Source: Mesotaenium endlicherianum
Lineage: Eukaryota > Streptophyta > Zygnematophyceae > Zygnematales > Mesotaeniaceae
Assembly: GCA_009602735.1 (NCBI GenBank)
Contig: WELA01009928.1
Coordinates: 291,611 to 333,063, forward strand
Direction: 5' to 3'
DNA length: 41,453 bases
Part shown: positions 9,990 to 19,032 of the stretch, one piece after another
Numbering within the stretch: the first letter of the stretch is position 1
Layout: each line of letters opens with the position of its first letter
Translations under genes and position numbers: made by a program
Notes under the pieces: generated by a model
The model's input: only the letters and a program-made list of their open reading frames with translations
Databases searched by the model: none
What the model was told of the DNA's origin: nothing

Positions 9990-10297
9990 TCGCGGGGACG
10001 AACCTGCATGTCAAGGTTAGGAAGGTGGCATGGTCCACAATTCTTTGTGTGGTCCTTGTGAAGACGGCCATCTGCGCCTTCCAGCTTTATAACTCCTGAC
10101 GCCAAGACACGCCTGACGCGTAGGATGACGGGCGAGCTGCTGGTGTCGAGGGTGTTCTTTGTCTGGCGTCGCAGGTACACAAAGTCACATGCGGAGAATT
10201 GCAACACTCGCGGGCGATAGGCTCCTCCACGGGTCATGGCATATCTCAGTGTGTTGCGGTGCTGAGCAATGCTGAGGTTGTCCATGGCCATGGGCAT
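9782..10297 (-). pseudogene. Element E2 integrase C-terminus fused to a PHD finger
   Basis: A 171-codon open frame. Residues 1-60 match the integrase C-terminal segment (MDNLSIAQHRNTLRYAMTRG, then CDFVYLRRQTKNTLDT). About residues 110-160 form a PHD finger with the ligand order Cys4-His-Cys3: CQIC, LLCDSC, GFHIGC and WFCSDC. PHD fingers read histone H3 tails, so a role in chromatin-directed integration, as for the chromodomains of other Ty3/gypsy elements, is inferred. The frame ends DSDHSPSAGG. The integrase zinc finger and core are missing upstream, so this is a fragment, although the PHD finger itself is intact. Confidence 0.75.
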
Positions 10298-10357
10298 CAG
10301 GCGTCAAAAGAGCTGTGCACGCTGCCCGATAAGAGTGCTCCACGTCTCGGGACTGTC

Positions 10358-11077
10358 TGAAATGAATCGACTTACCAAATAAGCGATTAACAATTAATAA
10401 AGATCTTTATATCAGCAAGTAATCTTGATGGCAATTTCCGTTAACTGGTTAAACGGCAAAGGACAATACACTAACAGTGAATAATACTCGTAAGTCAAAT
10501 GCGAGTAAACTAGCATCAATAATGCAAATTAGTAAACTCATACATAAGCAAGGTTAGAAGACAGTGCGTATCAATGGCTTCTCGCCTTGGATTCAGATCA
10601 CTCTCAGTAAGCTGTACAGGAGAGTTGGCCTCGTTTCCGAATGCCGAACTCGAGAGCAATGCCTAGCATATGTACATGGAATGAGTTTACTGTTCAACGG
10701 TCAGTGCGATGGCACCGCCTACCCGGGAGTTAACCACGTTGGTAGGACCTCGGTTAACCAAATCCACCGCCATCTCCCATCATCCCGAATAGCCATCCAT
10801 CATGGGGATGTCATCTGGCCAATCATCTAGCATGTCGTACTTAGATGCATATCAAGGCAGTTCGCTGCTACCGAGCACGGAAGTCAGCTGACTGTCAAAG
10901 AATGTGTCAGCAAGCTGACTTAAGTTGACTTCAGCCTCCTGCTTTCGGCCGAGTCATTAAACTTATAATTATGTAAAGTCCAGCAGACTGACTATTAACT
11001 AAAGTTCAGCAGGCTGAACTTAATTAACTATTAGATTTAAATGAATATTATATCCACTAATATACTGATTCATTACA
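10358..11077 (-). mobile_element. Solo LTR of family A with target duplication CTGTC
   Basis: On the plus strand it reads TGAAATGAATCGACTTACC ... GATTCATTACA, the reverse complement of the LTR. CTGTC flanks both sides (10353-10357 and 11078-11082). It splits element E2. It contains the palindrome cluster described at 10882-11021 and AAAGATCTTT near the TATA-like GATATAAAG of the sense strand. Confidence 0.9.
10882..11021. promoter_or_regulatory. Cluster of related palindromes in the family-A LTR
   Basis: AGTCAGCTGACT (10882-10893), GTCAGC-AA-GCTGAC (10906-10919), an imperfect copy at about 10976-10994, and AAGTTCAGCAGGCTGAACTT (11002-11021) share the core CAGC..GCTG. Related words stand in the other family-A LTRs. 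Repeated binding sites for a dimeric factor are a possible reading. Confidence 0.5.
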
Positions 11078-11082
11078 CTGTC

Positions 11083-11245
11083 CAAGTCCAAAACGGCTCG
11101 AGCTCGGGTTGCCGGCTGGTGCGTAGATCTGCGCACGGGCTGGCGACGCGTAGAGCGAGGGGCGCTGCCGCCGTGTGTGCTGCAGTTGTGGTACTCAGCT
11201 GGCGAGCGCGTCCCGTCGCGACAGCTGTCGTCGCGCAGACTGTCA
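11083..11245 (-). pseudogene. Element E2 gag C-terminal fragment
   Basis: The minus strand matches about 9085-9215 of element E (TCGCCAGCTGAGTACCACAA, then CGCCAGCCCGTGCGCAGATC) and then runs on into the E2 integrase-side sequence beyond the solo LTR. At about 11245 it is fused to the RNase H region of element D. Confidence 0.65.
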
Positions 11246-12676
11246 TCAGTGACCACCTGCACAGGTTTGCTGGGGTTATACACAGCTAAGACTGGGGCTT
11301 AAAAAAGAGCATCTTTAAGGGTCTGGAAGGCAGCTTGCTGCTCTTCCCCCCACACATACCAATGTCCTCCTTAGTAAGGTCAGTCAGTTTAATGGCCTTT
11401 GTAGAATAATATTTAATGAATCTCCTGTAATAATTAGCCAACCCAAGAAAGGATCTAACTTGCAAGACAAACTGTGGTATTGGCCAGTCCCTTATGGTCT
11501 GGACTTTCTTAGGATCCACACTGATGCCTTCTAGACTGACAATGTGGCCTAAGAATTCAATCCTTTCATTAAGGAAATCACAATTGCTCATTTTAGCATA
11601 TAACTGATTCCTTCTTAGAGTGTCCATGACTGTCTTTAAGTGCTAAGCATGCTCAGCTTCATTTTTAGAGAAATTTAAAATATCATCCAAGAAGACTTGC
11701 ACAAACTTATCCTATAAGGCCTAAAAATGTTATTCTTAGCACCCACGAAGGTTGCAAGAGCATTAGTCAGTCCAAATGGCATCACATTAAAGTCATAATG
11801 TTCATAACATGTGCGGAAGCTAGTCTTGTGTTGATCTCCCTCAGGAATTGTAATTTGATGATCACCATTGAGATCTATCTTACTGAACACTTTAGCACCA
11901 GACAGGGTATGAAGCGAGTCCTCGATTCTGGATAAAGCATACTTGTTCTTTATTGTAATTTTATTAATAGCTGTGTAATCCACACACATTTGCATACTAC
12001 TATCCTTCTTCTTAACAAAATAGGATGGGTGCGCCATAAGGTGATTTACTGGGGGAAATATAACCATTTTCCTCCAGCTTTGCAATCTGAGTTTTCAACT
12101 CTTCTCTCCCCACATAAGACAAGCCATAGGTGCGTTGCCAAGGTGGCTGACTCCCAGGTAATAAATCAATCTTATGATCTACTTCCCTCTTAGGGGGCAA
12201 ACCTGGAAGCATATTAAAAACATTAGTATTCTGAGCAACAATTTTTGCAGCAGTAGGGTGCTCCGGAGGGCTCACCTTTTTCTCAACCACTTCTTCAGGT
12301 GGAGGAGGTATCTCTTTTAGCAGAAGACAGAACATTCTGTCTTCCTTCTGGTTCCAGCTTTCGATGAACTCCATTGCATTTAGCAATTTGCATCCTTCTG
12401 GAAGCCTCTTCTTTTCCTTCATTTGCCAACCATACAGGACAAGAGGAAGAGCACTGGTGGGTGCCAAGTTAGTCTGCCCATCACTGGCTGCTCTCACTTG
12501 AATTGTACCTCTGCTCCAATACACTTCAGCTTGATGTCTGTTAAGCCAGGACCTGCCTAGCACGAGATCATAAAAGCCAATGTTGAGTACCTCAAATGAA
12601 AGGGTTTCAGTTAGAATTGCAATGCCAAAACCTAATTGGACCTCAATAGGCTTGGTTATAACTCCTCCCGGGATTC
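11246..12676 (-). pseudogene. Element D pol relic: protease remnant, reverse transcriptase, truncated before RNase H
   Basis: On the minus strand the order is: the C-terminal part of the protease region (IPGGVITKPIEVQLGFGIAI ... YDLVLGRSWLNRHQAEVYW), the linker before the polymerase (PPEHPTAAKIVAQNTNVFNM), and reverse transcriptase with [17 protein letters not shown] and [13 protein letters not shown] frameshift then falls just before the catalytic DD segment. Next comes [17 protein letters not shown] with [12 protein letters not shown]. The element ends at PSKPVQVVTD, joined to E2 gag sequence at about 11245. The catalytic Asp part of the protease was lost with the gag deletion at about 12677. 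It is closely related to element A. Confidence 0.8.
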
Positions 12677-13300
12677 TTGAGTCATAGGGAGGTTTTGGCT
12701 TAGGCTTACTAGGCCCTCTGCCACCACCACCAATGGTTTGAGTCACGCTGCTATGTCATCATGATCCTTTTGTCCGCCTATTGGGACTGATACATGCTCG
12801 CCATTTGCAATTGCATTTGCACAAATAAGGCTCCCAGATCTACATTTTGAGGTGGTAGCCCAGCACACGAAGCAACAGCAACATTTGCTTGATTAGTAGC
12901 AGCTTTGGCATTCCCGATTGCTGCCGCTCCGGCTATGCCCGTTGCGCTCAATCTTCTGCAAATTCGAGGGAGAGGTATGACAGTATGCACAGCAGGAGGT
13001 TCATTTTGGAGATTGGCCCTTTTTGCCATCTGCTCTTCCACCGTCCTTTCATCAAGGGCCCTCCTGTTTACTGCCTCCTCTACCTCTTTGGCTAAACGCT
13101 CATCCTCAACCAGCTAGACTGCTACTGCAGCAAGAGCTGCTGCCTGCTCGGCAGCTTCTTTAGCTCTTGCATTGTGCAGCGTTTTCTAAGTAGGTACGGG
13201 GTCCAAAGACGCGGCTTTCGTCCTGCCCTTCTACAATGTTATCATTGTCCTCACCCTCTATTTCCCGAGAGTTGCTAGTTTGAGACCTAGTCTTTACCAT
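12677..13300 (-). pseudogene. Element D gag relic
   Basis: It starts at 13300 with MVKTRSQTSNS, followed by stops and a frameshift. It then has MEEQMAKRANLQNEPPAVHT and QNVDLGALFVQMQLQMASMY (13041-12778), homologous to element A gag. After GGGRGPSKPKPKPPYDS the sequence jumps at about 12677 into the protease region. The capsid-like C-terminal half and the zinc knuckle are deleted. Confidence 0.7.
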
Positions 13301-13333
13301 ACACAACTACTGTGATAACTGCTTCGATGCCAC

Positions 13334-14085
13334 TGAAATGAATTGACTTACCAATAGGCGATTAATTATTAATAAAGATTTTTATATCAGCAAGTAATCT
13401 TTATGGTATTTTCTGTTAACTGATGAAAAGAGCAAAAGACAACACCCTAGCAGTGGACAATACTCGCAAGTCAAATGCAAGTAAAGTAGGGTCAATAATG
13501 CAATCAGTAAAGTCATACATAAGCAAGGTTAGAAGACAGTGCGTATCAATGGCTTCTCGCCTTGGATTCAGATTTATCGCAGTAAGTAGTAAAAGAGGGT
13601 TGACCTCATTTTTGAATGCCAAACTCAAGACCAATACCTAGCATATGTACATAAAATAAGTTTACTGTTCAACGGCAAGTGCGATGGCACCGCCTACCCA
13701 GGAGTTAACCACGTTGGTAGGACCTCGGCTAACCAAATCCACAGTCATCTCCCATCATCCCAGATCGCCATCCACCTTAAGGGTGTCATCTGGCCACTCA
13801 TCTAGCACGCCACACTTACATGCATAGCTAGGCAGTTCGCTGCTGCCGAGTACGGCAGCCAGCAGCTGATTGTCAAGGAATGTGTCAACAAGCTGACACT
13901 AGTCAACAAGCTGACCTAATGGACTTCAGCCAGCTACTCTCGGCTGAGTCATTTAACTAAGTATCAAGTATCGAGCATACTTAAATCGAGCAGACTAAAT
14001 ATCAACTAAAGTTCAGCAGGTTGAACTTATTTAACTATTATATCTAAATGAATATAATATCCATCCAATATACTGATTCATTACA
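13334..14085 (-). repeat. 5' LTR of element D (family A, minus)
   Basis: Plus-strand termini are TGAAATGAATTGAC and GATTCATTACA, 752 bp. The primer-site-like GTGGCATCGAAGCAG stands next to it on the minus strand (13333-13319), followed by the gag start. No partner LTR is present: the element's other end is lost at the E2 fusion. Confidence 0.85.
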
Positions 14086-14554
14086 GTTTACCTCGTTTTC
14101 GAATGCCGAACTCAAGGGCAATACCTAGCATATGTACATGGAATGAGTCTATTGTTCAACGGCAAGTGCGATGGCACCGCGTGCCCGGGAGTTAACCTCG
14201 TCGGTAGGACCTCGGCTAACCAAATCCACAGCCATCTTCTATCATCCCGAATGACCATCCACCTTAAGGGTGTCATCTGGCCATTCATCTAGCACACGAC
14301 ACTTAGATGCATAACTAGGCAGTTCGCTGCTACCGAGTACGGCAGTCAGCTGACTGTCAAATAATGTATTGGAAGCTGACCAAAGTCAGCAAGCTGGACT
14401 AAGTTGACTTCAGCCTGCTGCTCCCGGCTGAGACTTTAAACTAAGTGTTAAACATCCAGCAGACTTAACGCTCACCAAATTTCAGCAAATTGAACTTATT
14501 TGTCATGTATATTTAAATAAACATCATATCTACTCAATATGCTGATTCATTACA
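14086..14554 (-). repeat. Older, partial family-A LTR
   Basis: The same sequence as the neighbouring LTR from CCTCGTTTTCGAATGCCG to GATTCATTACA, but without about 250 bp of the LTR 3' end. Element D probably inserted into this older LTR in the same orientation. Confidence 0.75.
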
Positions 14555-14849
14555 ATAGTCGACCAATCTTGAAACTAATAAAACTTTAAAAGTTCATAAC
14601 TTTCTTCATGCTTAACCAAATTTAACGAATTTTACATCAAAATAAGCACAAAAATGCACTCTACAATTTTATGCTTACATAACGGGTTTCACTCAAAACA
14701 GCGTACCTTGTGCCGTGGTCAACCAGGTGTTCACAAGGTACATAGCAGGTTGAGGTCTCGTGGTCCCTCATTCTGAACAGTAGGCTTTAGAGTCGAATTT
14801 CTATCTGCAAGTCATGTGTGCACTTATGGATCCGTTATTATGTAACTTT
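14555..14849. other. Unassigned spacer between elements D and A
   Basis: AT-rich, no gene or known repeat recognised. It ends ...GTAACTT, directly before the 5' LTR of element A. Confidence 0.4.
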
Positions 14850-15406
14850 TGTAATGAATCAGTATATTAGTAGATATAATATTCATTTAAATATAATAGT
14901 TATTTAAGTTCAGCCTACTGAACTTTAGTTGATAATCAGTCTGCTGGACTTTATAATTACTATCAGTTTAATGACTCAGCCGGAAGCAGCAGGCTGAAGT
15001 CCACTTAAGTCAGCTTGTCCTACCAACGTGGTTAACTCCCGGGTAGGCGGTGCCATCGCACTGGCCGTTGAACAGTAAACTCATTCCATGTACATATGCT
15101 AGGCATTGCTCTCGAGTTCGGCATTCGGAAACGAGGCCAACTCTCTTGTATAGCTTACTGAGAGAGATCTGAATCCAAGGCAAGAAGCCATTGATACGCA
15201 CTGTTTTCTAACCTTGCTTATGTATGAGTTTACTGATTGAATTATTGATGCTAGTCAACTCGCATTTTACTTACGAGTATTGTTCACTGCTAGTGTGTTG
15301 TCCTTTGCCGTATAACTCGTTAACGGAAAATACCATGAAGATTACTTGTTGATATAAAGATCTTTAATAATTGTTAATCGCTTATTTGGTAAGTTGATTC
15401 ATTTCA
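14850..15406 (+). repeat. 5' LTR of element A
   Basis: TGTAATGAATCAG ... GATTCATTTCA, 557 bp. It is about 160 bp shorter than the 3' copy. The gap lies near 15020, where CAGCTTG is joined directly to TCCTACCAACG. Confidence 0.9.
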
Positions 15407-15419
15407 GTGGTATCGGAGA
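15407..15419 (+). other. Primer binding site of element A
   Basis: GTGGTATCGGAGA directly follows the LTR. It differs from the classical initiator-Met-tRNA complement TGGTATCAGAGC mainly by one A to G change. Confidence 0.75.
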
Positions 15420-15440
15420 AGTTATCACAGTCTTCTTTGC

Positions 15441-17211
15441 ATGGTAAGGACAAGGTCTCAAACTAGCAACTCCCAAGACATGGAGAACAAGGATAACGAG
15501 AATGTCAAAAACCAGGCGGAAAGCCATGTAGCGTGAACCCGTACCTATTCTGAAGCAGTGGCAGATACTGCAGCTAGAGAGGCTGCAGATGAGGCAGCTG
15601 CTATTGCCGCAGTCGCAGCACAGCAAGCTGAGGAGGAGAGAGCTAGATTAGCTGAACAAATAGCAAAGGCTGCTGAAGATACAGAAAGGAGGGAAGGACA
15701 GCCCGTTGACGAGCGCACGGTTGAAGAACTTATGGCATCCAAGGCCAATGTTCTGAACCCACCTCGTGCTGTACAACTCAATGTACCCCTAGGTCAAATA
15801 CGTGACCGGCTGAATGCGGTAGGAATTGCTGCTGCAGGTGCGAGAGGGACCGATGAGGACACGACTCAGCGAGTAGATGCCAATGCTGCTGCTGCATTTG
15901 CTAGACTACCACCCCAGAGTGTAGACTTGGGAGCATTGTTCGTTCAAATGCGGTCGCAAATGGCGACCATGTATCAGTCCCAACAGGAGGACAAAAGAAT
16001 CATAATGTCTCTACTGCGGACAGAGACCAACTAGGGTCTCAAACCACTTGTGGTGGTGGCAGAGGGCCTAGTAAGCCCAAGCCAAAACCTTCCCAGGACT
16101 ATGATCCTGAGGGAAACAGAATATATTACCTGATCAAGTTTCTCGCGGATGTTGAGCAGTGGCTGAAGAACTACCCAGAACTGCAAGATTACAGGAAGGT
16201 CAGGCACACCGGTGCGCTACTGAAAGGCAGTGCCGCAGACTGGTGGCTTTACTGGAAAGGAGAGCGTAAGGCTCGGCAACTCGGTGACCCTACGTGGGGA
16301 GAGTTTGTCGAGAAGTTGCATGAGAAGTTTGATGTCATCAACCAGCAAGAGAAAGCTATCTATGCGATGATCTCCCTGACATTGAAGCAGACCACTTCAG
16401 TTGCTGAGTTTGTGAAATGAATCGACTTACCAAACAGGCGATCAGCAATTAATAAATATCTTTATATCAGCAAGTAATCTTTATGGTATTTTTCGTTAAC
16501 TGGTTTAAAGGCAAAGGACAACACACTAGCAGTGAATAATACTCGTCAGTCAAATGCGAGTAAACTAGCATCAATAATGCAAATCAGTAAACTCATACAT
16601 AAGCAAGGTTAGAAGACAGTGCGTATCAATGGCTTTTCGCCTTGGATTCAGATCTTTCTCGGTAAGCTGTACAAGAGAGTTGGCCTCGTTTCCGAATGCC
16701 GAACTCGAGAGCAATGCCTAGCATATGTACATGGAATGAGTTTACGGTTCAACGGTTAGTGCGATGTCACCGCCTACCCGGGAGTTAACCACGTTGGTAG
16801 GACCTCGGTTAACCAAATCCACCGCCATCTCCCATCATCCCGAATCGCCATCCATCATAGGGATGTCATCCGGCCATTCATATCGAGGCGATTCGCTGCT
16901 ACCGAGTACGGAAGTCAGCTGGCTGTCAAAGAATGTGTCAGCAAGCTAACTTAAGCTGACCTCAGCCTGCTACTTCCGGCCTGAGTCATTAAACTGATAT
17001 TAAGTATAAAGTCCAACAGACTGATTGTTAACTAGAGTTCAGCAGGCTGAACTTATTTAACTATATTATTTAAATGAATATTATGTCAACCAGTATACTG
17101 ATTCATTACAGTTTGCTCAAAAGTTCCAGGAGAACATGATGAAACAGCCAGACTTGCCAGAACGGTATAGAATAGCATACTTCAGGTATGGCTTGAAATC
17201 CGAAGTCTCTG
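15441..17211 (+). pseudogene. Element A gag, N-terminal and capsid parts, interrupted
   Basis: It starts MVRTRSQTSNSQDMENKDNE, then a stop. From 15558 a 158-codon stretch follows: an Ala/Glu/Arg coiled coil (AAQQAEEERARLAEQIAKA) and SVDLGALFVQMRSQMATMYQ. A frameshift near 16030 leads to the retrotransposon-gag capsid region (YLIKFLADVEQWLKNYPELQ, ADWWLYWKGERKARQLGD, TWGEFVEKLHEKF, TTSVAEF). The solo LTR splits it at 16412. The remainder is 17111-17211 (FQENMMKQPDLPERYRIAYF), cut again by element B. Gag would form the particle shell; this copy is broken. Confidence 0.75.
16413..17110 (-). mobile_element. Solo LTR of family A inside element A gag
   Basis: Plus-strand TGAAATGAATCGAC ... GATTCATTACA, 698 bp, flanked by GTTTG at 16408-16412 and 17111-17115. 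It lies opposite in orientation to its host element. Removing it restores the gag sequence TTCAGTTGCTGAGTTTGCTC. Confidence 0.92.
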
Positions 17212-17714
17212 TGTAGTGATTTGAGTTATTATATATTGGTATGCATATATTTTAATGTTTTCAAATATATTTGGAGTGGTATGGTGTGGAGTCAAGTGTG
17301 AATAGGTACTCTAGTAACTTGGTTCATGTCCTTTGAACCTTCCAAGGCATTTTCGAAGTTAGAGGAAAGACCTAGAAGAACTCCATGTGGCAAAAGTCAG
17401 ATGTGCCATTTTTAGGTCAAAAGGACATGTGTACATTATTCTAGAAAGAGGTGGCAAGTTTTGGGATGTGTTGGGTGCCAACACATCAACATACACCTTC
17501 CTAGAAATTACTTATGTAGCAAGTATATAAACAAGAGCTAGAACATAGAAAGACATTCCAGAATCACTCTTGTACTTGCCAAAATCCAGAAATATATTAA
17601 CTTTCAAGAAGCCATCTCTCTTTCAAGAAGCTACCACTTGTGTTCAAAGATCCTTGTCTTGAATAGATAAAGTATTCTGTTTTACTAAGTACTTTATCTA
17701 TCTGTTTCACTACA
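17212..17714 (+). repeat. 5' LTR of element B
   Basis: TGTAGTGATTTGAG ... TTTCACTACA, 503 bp. The TATA box TATATAAAC lies at about 17524. An 11-bp perfect stem (TAGATAAAGTA at 17664-17674 with TACTTTATCTA at 17690-17700) lies 14 bp before the LTR end. Confidence 0.95.
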
Positions 17715-17727
17715 GTGGTATCGGAGC
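17715..17727 (+). other. Primer binding site of element B
   Basis: GTGGTATCGGAGC follows the LTR directly. It matches the initiator-Met-tRNA-type site TGGTATCAGAGC with one change. Confidence 0.8.
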
Positions 17728-17751
17728 TAGGCACTTTGGTAGCACAAGAAG

Positions 17752-19032
17752 ATGGCCGATCCTCAAGACCAACAGCAAGCTTTCGAAGGAAGCCCTTCCT
17801 CTCCAAGACACCCTCCTCCAGCGCCGATGGGAGAGCCCACTCAAGAAAATCTGCAACAACAAGAAGCACCACAAGGAGGAGCACACCCTCCTCCAGCGTC
17901 GATGGGAGAGCCTACTCAAGGAAATCTCCAACAACAAGAAGCACCACAAGGAGGAGCACCGTCAAATCCCGTGGCAGCCGCTATAGCAAAGTTGACCCCA
18001 CCACAAGGAGTTCCCGCAAATGAGTGGGCAGCCTTCCTAATGACCGTCCACAACCAAGTGGGCTTGGCCACCTATGAAGCAACCGTGCAAGCGTCAAGAG
18101 AAGCTATGGCTGCCATGGTTGCCCCTATTGCGAGCAATGCTCAAAATCCAGCCCCGGCTCAAGCGCCTCCACAAGAGCCAACGAGAGCAAGGAAACTCAT
18201 CAAGCCCGGCAAACCCGACACTTTCAACCCCGGGAAAGGTGCCAACCTGAATTTATGGCTCTACCAAGTGGAGACGTACCTCGCATTCCTTGAAGTACCC
18301 GAGGAGGACTACGTTCCCTTTGCCGTTACCTTACTTAGAGGAGCAGCAACATCATGGTGGCGTAACTATCAAGCGGCTATATATCAAGCTATGGCGCACC
18401 CCATGCTCGGCCAAGAGCCCCCACCATCATATGCAAGATGGGCAGATTTTCGTGAGGCCCTCAAGAAGCAATTCATGCCCATCAATGCGGAGAAGATTGC
18501 CCGAGGAAAGCTCCACCATCTCAAGCAAACGACGTCCGTTCAAGAGTATACATCCAGATTTCACGCCCTCACTCTTGAGATCCCCAACATGTCTCTCGAG
18601 GAGAAGATTGACCGCTACATCTTTGGCCTCAAACCCAAGGTGGCAAAGGAAGTGGAGTTACGCGACTTGACGGACTTCTCAAAGATCATTGAAGTGGCCC
18701 AAAAGGTGGATACCTTGGATTTCAAGCACTCCGTGCCTTCATCTTCACGGGTACCGACGACGCGGGTGTACGCAGCCCCTTCCACATCCGAATCTGGACC
18801 CACACCCATGGAAATCGGAGTTATTAAAAGGGACCCCGCGGCTGCCCGGAAGAGTGGAAGACCCTCCAATGACACTTATGATGCAAGAAACCAGCAAGGA
18901 GTGAAAGCAAGACTCTCCCCGGCTGAAAAAGAAGCTCTCATGACGGCTGGACTATGCTTTTATTGCAAGGAAAAGGGCCATCGTGCACTTTCATGCCCCA
19001 AAAAGTTGTCAAAAAACGGACAGCGCCGGTAG
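17752..19032 (+). CDS. Element B Gag (capsid/nucleocapsid polyprotein)
   Basis: 426 codons, intact. The N-terminus carries a 25-residue Pro/Gln-rich unit twice in tandem (residues about 20-44 and 45-69, [19 protein letters not shown]). The capsid-like retrotransposon-gag domain spans about residues 140-310: [64 protein letters not shown]. The nucleocapsid zinc knuckle [14 protein letters not shown] is at residues 402-415. It should assemble the cytoplasmic particle that packages element RNA. The last codons overlap pol and contain the slippery word AAAAAAC, so Gag is probably the main product and Gag-Pol the minor one. The ATG at 17752 is 37 bases after the LTR; no earlier ATG is in frame. 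Confidence 0.93.
   Translation: MADPQDQQQAFEGSPSSPRHPPPAPMGEPTQENLQQQEAPQGGAHPPPASMGEPTQGNLQQQEAPQGGAPSNPVAAAIAKLTPPQGVPANEWAAFLMTVHNQVGLATYEATVQASREAMAAMVAPIASNAQNPAPAQAPPQEPTRARKLIKPGKPDTFNPGKGANLNLWLYQVETYLAFLEVPEEDYVPFAVTLLRGAATSWWRNYQAAIYQAMAHPMLGQEPPPSYARWADFREALKKQFMPINAEKIARGKLHHLKQTTSVQEYTSRFHALTLEIPNMSLEEKIDRYIFGLKPKVAKEVELRDLTDFSKIIEVAQKVDTLDFKHSVPSSSRVPTTRVYAAPSTSESGPTPMEIGVIKRDPAAARKSGRPSNDTYDARNQQGVKARLSPAEKEALMTAGLCFYCKEKGHRALSCPKKLSKNGQRR
17809..17958 (+). repeat. 75-bp in-frame tandem duplication in element B gag
   Basis: 17809-17883 and 17884-17958 are near-identical and encode the 25-residue unit twice. Confidence 0.85.
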
